Shown in pieces: positions 39,770-45,597 of a DNA stretch of 45,597 nucleotides; the stretch's first letter is position 1; each line of letters begins with the position of its first letter. The stretch is from a virus. The stretch lies in IMG/VR virus record IMGVR_UViG_3300037071_000774, positions 1-45,597 of that record; one strand, 5' to 3'. A program made the translations under genes and the position numbers. The notes beneath the pieces are model-generated. The model saw only the letters and a list, made by a program, of their open reading frames with translations, did not search any database and was not told the DNA's origin.

Positions 39770-40518
39770 AGGACGCGCCCGCTTTCGACTTCTACCCGGA
39801 GCGGTGGACGCACGGCACCCGCGGGATGTCAAAAACTGAACGATCTGATTTCCTGGACCTGCTCTGTTATCAGTGGACTGAAGACGGGCTCCCCGCGAAC
39901 AGTTTGGACTTAGCGAGGCTCTGTGGATACCGCGAGGCGAGGACCCTTTCAATTAAGGTGGTCGAGAAATTTCCAGTATCTACAGACGGGAAAAGGCGCA
40001 ATGAAAGATTGGAAGTCATTCGTAATGAGCAACGTAAGCGCATAGAGGACCGGAGGAGGGGCGCAATGAAGACCAACGCTCAGCGTGCGCTCAGCGTGCG
40101 CTCAGCGGGTCGTGAGCGCCTCGCTGAAGGGGTCGCTGACGCCACGCCACCACCCACCACCCACCCCAAGACTGCTTCGCAGTCTAGACCGCGCGCACCA
40201 ACTTTGCAGGAATGGCAGGAATTCAGCAGGGGACTGACGCCCCCCTTCCCGCCCTCAGAATCAGAGCGGGCATGGAACCACTACGAATCGAATGGCTGGC
40301 GGGTCGGAAAGAATCCGGTCAAGAAATGGGAAGCCTGCTGCCGGAAGTGCCACCTCAACTGGAAATCACAGAGCTATTCCCCGAACGGGAAGCCAAATTC
40401 CGAAATCCCGCGGAATCAACGTGATCCGATTTACGACAAAGCCCCCATCATCCGCATCGTCCCCGAATCCGACCGCCCGTCCATCGACGAAATCAAAGCC
40501 CTGAAGCACCGCATATGA
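39766..40518 (+). CDS. DUF1376-type replication initiation protein
   Basis: A 250-residue protein. Residues 6-60 (FDFYPERWTHGTRGMSKTER, then FLDLLCYQWTEDGLPANSLDLARLCGY in part) match DUF1376, a winged-helix-like N-terminus typical of phage replication initiators of the lambda O kind. A low-complexity linker (about 104-150, Arg/Ala then Pro/Thr-rich) is followed by a C-terminal part with AWNHYESNGWRVGKNPVKKWEACCRKC near 167-193, as in replisome organiser proteins. The linker DNA carries iteron-like repeats and a hairpin, so the origin may lie inside the gene, as in lambda O. The protein would load host replication enzymes. Confidence 0.75.
   Translation: MKDAPAFDFYPERWTHGTRGMSKTERSDFLDLLCYQWTEDGLPANSLDLARLCGYREARTLSIKVVEKFPVSTDGKRRNERLEVIRNEQRKRIEDRRRGAMKTNAQRALSVRSAGRERLAEGVADATPPPTTHPKTASQSRPRAPTLQEWQEFSRGLTPPFPPSESERAWNHYESNGWRVGKNPVKKWEACCRKCHLNWKSQSYSPNGKPNSEIPRNQRDPIYDKAPIIRIVPESDRPSIDEIKALKHRI
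40077..40185. other. Putative replication origin inside the DUF1376 gene
   Basis: CGCTCAGCGTG occurs at 40077-40087 and 40088-40098, and CGCTCAGCGGG at 40099-40109: three 11-base units in tandem whose core CGCT-C-AGCG is nearly palindromic. TCGCTGA follows twice, 12 bases apart (from 40121 and from 40133). A C/A-only run (CCACCACCCACC type) spans about 40146-40169, and AGACTGC-TTC-GCAGTCT forms a perfect 7-bp hairpin at 40169-40185. Iterons, a strand-biased tract and a hairpin in the linker of an initiator gene resemble lambdoid origins. Confidence 0.5.
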
Positions 40519-40727
40519 ACCGCTACTACCTCCTCAACCCCGGCGACGTCCACATGGAAGGCGACGAAATCTACAACCCGACCTATCGGGAATGGGAACC
40601 CCTCAACCGCATGCATTTCGGCGATCAGGTCGGCGACAGCAATCCCTGCCGGCGCGAACTCACCCGGCACCAACTCCTGAAATTGTCCGTTGAGGCGAAT
40701 CTGGAGCGTGTTACCGCTATGGTGTGA
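40515..40727 (+). CDS. Small hypothetical protein
   Basis: A 70-residue protein (YYLLNPGDVHMEGDEIYNP, then REWEPLNRMHFGDQVG) of the kind often found next to phage replication genes, with an acidic beta front and a helical end (LTRHQLLKLSVEANLERV). It overlaps the DUF1376 stop by ATGA. Function unknown. Confidence 0.65.
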   Translation: MNRYYLLNPGDVHMEGDEIYNPTYREWEPLNRMHFGDQVGDSNPCRRELTRHQLLKLSVEANLERVTAMV

Positions 40728-40731
40728 AGAA

Positions 40732-41193
40732 ATGATAACCAAAACCGTCAAACGCCACTACTGCGAGCACTGCCGGAAGGGGTCTTTCACAAAGCCCCGA
40801 ATGGCCAGGCATGAGCGGAACTGCATCAAGAATCCAGAGCGGGTTTGCGATGTTTGCCGGGAGCGCATTGACATCCATGATCCCCAGGTGCCGCCAGAGC
40901 AACTGCTGGAAGCCTTCAGCGCCGCCGGAGCCGGGGACCGCGGCATGACTGCGATTTGCGACCTCACCGACTGCCCCTGCTGCATCCTTGCGACCCTGTG
41001 CCAGCACCGGCTGAAATACAAGACGCTCTACGAGGATGACGACGAGGGGCGCAGCACGGCATGGATTGAGTTCGATTACAAAGCGGAGATGACGAAATTC
41101 CGCAACACGCATGAGCCATTCCCCTACGACTTCGGGAAGATGGACGATTTCAAAACGATGCTACAGTCCCATCAATTTGATCTCTCCCGTTAG
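40732..41193 (+). CDS. Zinc-finger hypothetical protein
   Basis: A 153-residue protein. The N-terminus is a C2H2-like finger (HYCEHCRKGSFTKPRMARHERNC in two stretches) followed by another Cys pair (VCDVCRERI). A further CPCCILATLCQHR lies near residues 84-96. The C-terminal 50 residues are acidic and soluble. It could bind nucleic acid or zinc structurally. It starts four bases after the previous stop and lies before the terminase genes. Confidence 0.7.
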   Translation: MITKTVKRHYCEHCRKGSFTKPRMARHERNCIKNPERVCDVCRERIDIHDPQVPPEQLLEAFSAAGAGDRGMTAICDLTDCPCCILATLCQHRLKYKTLYEDDDEGRSTAWIEFDYKAEMTKFRNTHEPFPYDFGKMDDFKTMLQSHQFDLSR

Positions 41194-41447
41194 TGAAAAT
41201 CGAACTCCCCCTGACCGATGCACAAACGCAAGCACTCCTCGATGCCATGCCGCCCCGGCTGCGCTGGCGCGATACATGGGTCCTGGTCGCCGCCCTGCGA
41301 CCGGCTGATCCCGGGCAGGATGGATGGAGGCTTGACATTCACGCGCTGCCAGGGGAACGTAGGGACGCAATCCGCGCTGCTTGTGCGGGAACCCTGAAAT
41401 TGAAACGTGAACGACGGATCAAAGCCACTGGCAAACAACCGGCATGA
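41193..41447 (+). CDS. Small hypothetical protein before terminase
   Basis: An 84-residue basic protein (KIELPLTDAQTQALLDAMPP, WRDTWVLVAALRPADPGQDG, ending RRIKATGKQPA). It uses a GTG start that overlaps the previous TAG. Its end overlaps the terminase small subunit start by about 40 bases. Function unknown. Confidence 0.55.
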   Translation: MKIELPLTDAQTQALLDAMPPRLRWRDTWVLVAALRPADPGQDGWRLDIHALPGERRDAIRAACAGTLKLKRERRIKATGKQPA

Positions 41448-41952
41448 GGCTTTCGCCAGACATTGCACCGAGGGGAAAACTGATTCGGAGGCGTATCGTA
41501 AGGCCGGCTACAAAGGAGACGAGCCACGGAAGCGTGCGGCGGAAATCAGGGCAAATCAGGACGTTGCGGCTCGCATTGTATGGCTGAAGCGGGCAGCCCA
41601 GAAGAAAACATTCCTGACCGTGGAGGAAAAACGGGACTTTCTGGCGCTCGCCGTGCGCACCCCGCTGTCGGAGATTGACGAGACTCACCCGCTTTGTCAG
41701 TCGGCGGAATACCAGGTAAACGGCGGCATTCGCGGCCAGCTTCGCCGGGGAAATTACGAGAGCGGGAATGAGGATGAAATTCCTGAAACAACCACGGTCA
41801 AAATCAAAGCCGTGGACAAGCTCAACGCCATCAAGATCGACAACGAGATGGACCACGAGGTGAAGGCCAAGCCCGTGACCTTGAGTGGCGGCATCGAAGT
41901 CACCATCCAGCAAATCTTCACCCTCGTGAGCGGTGGCAGGCCTGACGCATGA
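41407..41952 (+). CDS. Terminase small subunit
   Basis: A 181-residue protein. Residues 12-58 follow the small-terminase pattern (RHEAFARHCTEGKTDSEAYR, KAGYKG, then IRANQDVAARIVWLKR), with an N-terminal helix-turn-helix that recognises packaging sites. A middle oligomerisation region and an acidic C-terminus (AVDKLNAIKIDNEMDHEVKA) follow. It starts at GTG and directly overlaps the large subunit gene, as usual. It would select phage DNA for cutting. The recognition site is not known. Confidence 0.85.
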   Translation: MNDGSKPLANNRHEAFARHCTEGKTDSEAYRKAGYKGDEPRKRAAEIRANQDVAARIVWLKRAAQKKTFLTVEEKRDFLALAVRTPLSEIDETHPLCQSAEYQVNGGIRGQLRRGNYESGNEDEIPETTTVKIKAVDKLNAIKIDNEMDHEVKAKPVTLSGGIEVTIQQIFTLVSGGRPDA

Positions 41953-43564
41953 GAGCCCTGAATTCCGTGAGGCGGTAGAGCGGTGCGCCCGCGACCGTGA
42001 ATGGCGGCTGCACAATCTCTATCAAATCCTCGAGGGCGGCGTCATTGTTCCCTGGCAGGCATACGATGAGCAGCTCCAGTTCCGGCGTGAGCGCACCTAT
42101 CGCAATTTCGTCCCGAAGGCGCGGAAGCTGGGACTGTCCACGGAAATTGTGATCGAGAACGGCGATGAGTGCCTTTGGACGAAAGACCTGATGGCGGGCA
42201 TTATTGATAAGACTGAGGAGGACGCATTCGCTAAGCTCCAGATCTTCCGGCTGGCGTGGGAGCGCGGGCCGGAGCATCCCGACCCGCGGATTGCATTCCT
42301 GTGGAAGCAGATACACGCCAGCAATCCCCTGATTGCTGACAACGCCGGCCAGATGAGTTGGAGCAACGGCGCCGTCTATCGCGCCGGCACGTCGTTCACG
42401 GGCCGCACCCCGCAGCGCCTGCATATCTCCGAATACGGGCCGATCTGCGCACTCAGCGCGACCAGGGCGGCAGAGATTCAGCGCGGGTCCATCAACTCGG
42501 TTGAGCCCGACGGCATCATTGACATCGAAACCACAATGGAGGGCGGCAGGGCCGGGCTTTGCTATCACTATTTCAAACTCGCGAAGGCTGCGGCCGGCAA
42601 GCCATTCTCCGCCCGGTCGGACTGGCGGATTCATTTCTTCCCCTGGATGGGGCACCCGAAGTATCTGGAGCCGGGCCGAAAGCCGACGCTGGGCGCAACG
42701 CTCGATTACTTCCGCGACCTCCGCGAGAAATACGGCATTACGCTGCCTGACGAACGCATGGCGTTCTGGGAAGCGAAGCGCATGGAGCTGGGCGAGGAAA
42801 TCTGGACGCAGTATCCGAGTGTCGTTGACGAGGTTGAGAAGGCGAGCGTGATCGGGGCAATCTATCCGGAGATGGCGAGCGTCAGGAGCCAGGGTCGCGT
42901 CCCTTCTAACGGATTCGCACTGGAGAAGGGATTACCGCTCTACACCGCATGGGACCTGGGAAGCTCTGACAACATGGCGGGATGGTTGATACAACCAGCG
43001 GGCAAAGCACATAACTTTATTGACTTCTGTTGCGGCGAGGGCGAGGGAGCCGCGGGAGTGGCCGGCGTCATCCGCGCTTGGGAACGGCTGTATGGGCAGG
43101 TAGCCGTTCACTTGCTGCCGCACGATGCGAATATTCATGACAAGGGATCAGGCAAGACCTACCTGGCGCAACTCGTGGAGTCGGGCATTAGTGCCGCGAC
43201 CGTCCGTATCGTGCCCCGCACGCCTGACGTATGGGCGGGAATCGATGAGGTTCGCAAGCGCCTCCCTAACGCATGGTTTCACCCGCGGTGCGATACCCCG
43301 GTCATGAAGGGACTGGAATCGACACCCTCCGGCATCCAGCGCCTGGAGGGATACCGCAAGCGCGTCAACGCCGCCACGGGGCTGGTCACCTCCATGCCGG
43401 TCAAGGATGGTGTGTGCGATCACGCTGCGGATGCGGTCCGCACCTACTGCGAGGGTCATTCGTTAGGCATGATCCACGCCGCGGTGCCGCGACCCGAATA
43501 CACGGCATGGGGAGCGCCCTTGCAGGTTGAGATGCCGCGGTCGAAGATGGGGTTTGCAAGATGA
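41933..43564 (+). CDS. Terminase large subunit
   Basis: A 543-residue motor-nuclease. The ATPase part has FVPKARKLGLST (59-70, the adenine/Walker A equivalent of K-R-Q-x-G-x-S-T phages), LHISE (163-167, Walker B with Glu) and ETTMEGG (199-205, coupling motif). The RNase H-like nuclease has TAWDLGSSD (Asp341), HDAN (Asp398) and GVCDHAADAVRTY (Asp496 and Asp500), the metal-binding set. It drives DNA into the procapsid and makes the cuts. A GTG start overlaps the small subunit. The closest recognised type is the group whose members often package circularly permuted or terminally repeated DNA; the mode is not settled here. Confidence 0.92.
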   Translation: MAGLTHESPEFREAVERCARDREWRLHNLYQILEGGVIVPWQAYDEQLQFRRERTYRNFVPKARKLGLSTEIVIENGDECLWTKDLMAGIIDKTEEDAFAKLQIFRLAWERGPEHPDPRIAFLWKQIHASNPLIADNAGQMSWSNGAVYRAGTSFTGRTPQRLHISEYGPICALSATRAAEIQRGSINSVEPDGIIDIETTMEGGRAGLCYHYFKLAKAAAGKPFSARSDWRIHFFPWMGHPKYLEPGRKPTLGATLDYFRDLREKYGITLPDERMAFWEAKRMELGEEIWTQYPSVVDEVEKASVIGAIYPEMASVRSQGRVPSNGFALEKGLPLYTAWDLGSSDNMAGWLIQPAGKAHNFIDFCCGEGEGAAGVAGVIRAWERLYGQVAVHLLPHDANIHDKGSGKTYLAQLVESGISAATVRIVPRTPDVWAGIDEVRKRLPNAWFHPRCDTPVMKGLESTPSGIQRLEGYRKRVNAATGLVTSMPVKDGVCDHAADAVRTYCEGHSLGMIHAAVPRPEYTAWGAPLQVEMPRSKMGFAR

Positions 43565-43743
43565 GTATGAAATCTTACCTGGTAGCTACCGCCAAAACGA
43601 TAGCAGAACTTGAAGCGAAGATTGATCAATGCCTTTCCGAAGGATGGGAGCTTCAGGGCGGAATTACTGCCATCGTCGACAATAGCCAGTCTGGCGTCAT
43701 GTTTATCCAGGCCATGGCACTTCCAGATGATCTTTTGGAATGA
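43561..43743 (+). CDS. DUF1737-like small protein
   Basis: A 60-residue protein, SYLVATAKTIAELEAKIDQC then LSEGWELQGGI, matching the short DUF1737-type fold (strand-helix-strand with an EGW(E/Q)LqGG turn). Such proteins occur in many phages and bacteria with no known function. It overlaps the terminase stop and the next start. Confidence 0.75.
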   Translation: MSMKSYLVATAKTIAELEAKIDQCLSEGWELQGGITAIVDNSQSGVMFIQAMALPDDLLE

Positions 43744-44105
43744 ACCCCTATCAGCTAGCCCGACAGGTCTACGACCGCGAGCCCTGCGCCCGCAGCTTTG
43801 AGGAGGATTTATTCTGGCACCTGCAATACGGCATCGTGCTGTCCACGCCCGCAGGGTTCGCGATGATCCGGAGCGTATGGAGCCACTGGAGCAAGGACCG
43901 GCTCAAGAGCCCGCGATTCGTGGCGAAGCATGGCGACTGCTGGATGATATGGCTCGCCGCCGGGGACATCACGTCGGTATGGGCGCTCGGCCCCCGGAAA
44001 GATTGGGTTTGCTTTGAGAGGCGGAATTTGCTAAGGGTCTGGCCGTATGACACCGTCCGAAGGCTTTACCGATCCCGCCCGCAGCCTGCCGCTGTCCCTG
44101 CGTGA
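43740..44105 (+). CDS. Conserved hypothetical protein upstream of portal
   Basis: A 121-residue protein (NPYQLARQVYDREPCARSFEEDLFW, a HLQYGIVLSTPAGFAMIRSV region, GDCWMIWLAAGD). Its regular fold-like pattern (helix, then strands with Trp) suggests a small enzyme-like or structural domain seen in podoviruses between terminase and portal. No catalytic set was identified. It overlaps both neighbours. Confidence 0.7.
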   Translation: MNPYQLARQVYDREPCARSFEEDLFWHLQYGIVLSTPAGFAMIRSVWSHWSKDRLKSPRFVAKHGDCWMIWLAAGDITSVWALGPRKDWVCFERRNLLRVWPYDTVRRLYRSRPQPAAVPA

Positions 44106-44421
44106 CGCCTTCGCCCGCTGCCATAAGGGCGCGGACTCCGGTGCCGCCGTCCGTGAGCAGAAAGCGGCCCGCCTGCAAAGCGCGGAGCAGTTCAAGCAGC
44201 AGATGGAGCTACAGCAAAAGCAGTTTGATGCCGCGCAAAGTATCAAGCCCATTCAGTCCGCCCCCGCGGCTCCGCTGGCCACGGGCGACCCGCAGAACTA
44301 CTACGCCGGATTGGAGGCGAAGCGGCAGCAAAGCCGTCGGTATGGTCCTTCCCGGACCCGCAACGTCACCCCTCAAATCAGCGCAATCCCGATGGGGGCT
44401 GCGCCGGCAATGGCAGCATGA
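44047..44421 (+). CDS. Gln-rich protein upstream of portal
   Basis: A 124-residue protein. A Gln/Ala-rich coiled region (AEQFKQQMELQQKQFDAAQ, residues about 46-65) follows a basic start, and the end is Pro/Ala-rich. Position just before the portal resembles T7 gp7.3-type tail assembly factors, but no sequence match is claimed. It begins inside the previous gene (59-base overlap). Confidence 0.6.
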   Translation: MTPSEGFTDPARSLPLSLRDAFARCHKGADSGAAVREQKAARLQSAEQFKQQMELQQKQFDAAQSIKPIQSAPAAPLATGDPQNYYAGLEAKRQQSRRYGPSRTRNVTPQISAIPMGAAPAMAA

Positions 44422-44573
44422 GCACCCTCGACAAAAGATTCCCGAAGTTCAGGGTTCCGCTGTATCCGCAAATGCTGGAGGGCAGGCCGTTCTGGCCGCA
44501 GCCGATGGCCGAGTTCTCAAAGAGGTCTTTCCTTGAGCTCATCATGGACGCCAGGAACCGCAGGTTCAACTAA
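44418..44573 (+). CDS. 51-residue protein before portal
   Basis: A 51-residue protein, basic and aromatic (KRFPKFRVPLYPQMLEGRPF, then WPQPMAEFSKRSFLELIMDARNRRF). It is bracketed by an ATGA overlap on the left and a taATG overlap with the portal start on the right, which makes it a credible gene despite its size. Function unknown. Confidence 0.6.
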   Translation: MSTLDKRFPKFRVPLYPQMLEGRPFWPQPMAEFSKRSFLELIMDARNRRFN

Positions 44574-45597
44574 TGGACACCTCCGCCCAGGGCATCCTCG
44601 ATCTTTACTCCCGCATGAAGGCGGACGCCTCCGGGATGGTATCGCTGTGGGACGAATGCGGGCGCATGTGCCTGACAAGAAAAGTGTCGGCGCTCACGGC
44701 ATCGATCAACCGCACCGCCAACGTATGCGATACCTTCACGCCCTACGATGCCGCGATCCTGAACAGCACAGCGGTGGAAGCGAACGCCGCCCTCGCCGCG
44801 GGCCAGGCGGCATGGATCACGCCCGCCGATCAGCAATGGTTCGTGTGGGAACCGGTCGAGGGCTTCAAGAATGACGCCGTGCGCGGCTGGCTCGCGGAAT
44901 GCACTAACATCGCGCGCACTTATCTCGGGGCCAGCAACTTCTACACGAAGGCGCACGAGATGTATCTGGACCGCAACACATTTGGAACCTCAGTTCTGGT
45001 TGCGGAGCAGGGGCGCAAGGTGCCGCTAACATTCCGCGTGTTCGACGGCGGCAGCTATGTGACCGCCGACAACGAGGACGGGAACGCCGATATGGTGTTG
45101 CGTGAAATCCCAATGTCCGCGCGCCAGGCCGCGGAGAAGTTCGGGAAGGACAACCCCGGGCTCCCGGCGAAACTAAAGCAGGACCTGGAGACGCGACCCA
45201 CTAACCTATATCGTTTCGTCCATTCCATCCATCCCCGCAACGATTACGAACAGGACAAGGAGCGCGGCAACCAGGGGATGCCTGTGGCCGCGTGCTGGGT
45301 GAGCGTGGACGAAAAAAAGAAAGTCGAGGAAACCGGGTATCCGGAGATGCCCGCGTTCGTGAACCGTTATCTGCGCTGGTCTGAGTTCAGCCCGTGGGGC
45401 GCGAGCCCGGCCATGCAGGCGCTGGCCGAAATCCGGGGCTTGAATTACTTCGAGATGCTCATGGCCACGCTGGCCGAGGGCACGGTGAACCCGCGCATGA
45501 TCGTGCCGCAGGGATTCACGGGCGTTCCCGATCTTCGCGCCGGAGGCATCACGATGGGCGGACTCACGCGCGAGACCTGGCCGATGGAGTGGATGAT
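44573..45597 (+). CDS. Portal (head-tail connector) protein, N-terminal part
   Basis: The reading frame is open to the right end of the window and continues in frame at base 3 through the end overlap, giving about 553 residues. It opens GILDLYSRMKADASGMVSLW and holds CDTFTPYDAAILNSTAVEANA near 54-74, NFYTKAHEMYLDRNTFGTSV near 126-145 and, near 278-295, SPWGASPAMQALAEIRGLN, all typical of the Head-tail_con family of podoviruses. The late segment resembles the G-P-A-M-x-A-L-x-x-I-R-x-L-N helix that shapes the inner channel. The start overlaps the preceding stop. The protein forms the packaging and ejection channel. Confidence 0.92.
   Translation, partial: MDTSAQGILDLYSRMKADASGMVSLWDECGRMCLTRKVSALTASINRTANVCDTFTPYDAAILNSTAVEANAALAAGQAAWITPADQQWFVWEPVEGFKNDAVRGWLAECTNIARTYLGASNFYTKAHEMYLDRNTFGTSVLVAEQGRKVPLTFRVFDGGSYVTADNEDGNADMVLREIPMSARQAAEKFGKDNPGLPAKLKQDLETRPTNLYRFVHSIHPRNDYEQDKERGNQGMPVAACWVSVDEKKKVEETGYPEMPAFVNRYLRWSEFSPWGASPAMQALAEIRGLNYFEMLMATLAEGTVNPRMIVPQGFTGVPDLRAGGITMGGLTRETWPMEWM
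45471..45596. repeat. Right copy of 126-bp contig-end overlap
   Basis: Same sequence as 4-129. At the left boundary this copy reads CGC, consistent with the CTG codon of an uninterrupted portal gene, while the left copy reads ATA. The right-end T (45597) differs from C at 130. The mismatched bases at both outer edges look like low-quality contig ends. Confidence 0.9.

Noticed and set aside
1-45597. tRNA genes, CRISPR arrays, insertion sequences, integrase or lambda-type repressor
   Set aside because: No tRNA T-arm pattern, no regularly spaced repeats, and no transposase, integrase or HTH repressor translation was seen on either strand. This is a reading by eye, not a search.

Overview
The window is one complete, circularly closed genome of a podovirus-type tailed phage (class Caudoviricetes). 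Bases 4-129 are repeated at 45471-45596, and the portal gene starts at 44573, runs off the right end and resumes at the left end in the same frame, so about 45.47 kb is unique. The DNA is GC-rich and almost entirely coding. Nearly every gene is on the + strand, and most are chained by ATGA or taATG overlaps. No integrase, phage RNA polymerase, DNA polymerase, tRNA or CRISPR array was seen, so the phage looks lytic and dependent on host polymerases. Genes with a free upstream region mostly lack a Shine-Dalgarno sequence and instead have an A/C-rich leader, often containing CTAAC. This points to a host that starts translation without SD, and the lipoprotein in the lysis cluster suggests a Gram-negative envelope. 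A Verrucomicrobiota-like host would fit, but that is only a guess.

Layout, read round the circle. 41407-43564 holds the terminase subunits. 43561-2628 holds small genes, the portal (across the contig ends) and the scaffold. 2813-4783 holds the major capsid protein and a beta-repeat head protein, closed by an intrinsic terminator. 5347-9298 encodes tail tubular proteins A and B. 9682-15953 has an acetyltransferase-like gene and three internal-virion-type proteins. 15950-19062 has small and fibre-like structural genes. 19318-23310 is a 1330-residue virion protein carrying an inserted low-GC domain. 23628-26230 has tail fibre genes. 26233-28447 is a lysis cluster: several single-membrane-span proteins, a lipoprotein, and a peptidoglycan-binding plus RlpA-like lysin.

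The early or middle region begins at a control region (28857-29056) with a perfect 17-bp inverted repeat next to a promoter-like sequence, followed by a 57-aa ribbon-helix-helix protein. Then come small genes, RecT and a RecE-like exonuclease, a PD-(D/E)XK nuclease, a beta sliding clamp without any polymerase, an SNF2 helicase fused to an amino-methyltransferase, a cupin-like protein, a C5 cytosine methyltransferase, and a DUF1376-type replication protein whose gene contains iteron-like repeats and a hairpin that look like an origin.

Four transcription units run against this flow, each wedged between + strand genes: a stand-alone RNA polymerase alpha-CTD-like protein (9279-9617), a putative structured RNA of about 200 nt with its own promoter and U-tract (about 19065-19268), a 50-aa DUF3309-like membrane protein with its own terminator (23430-23582), and a zinc-finger protein (28428-28856). 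These moron-like units, above all the RNA and the alpha-CTD protein, are the most unusual content.
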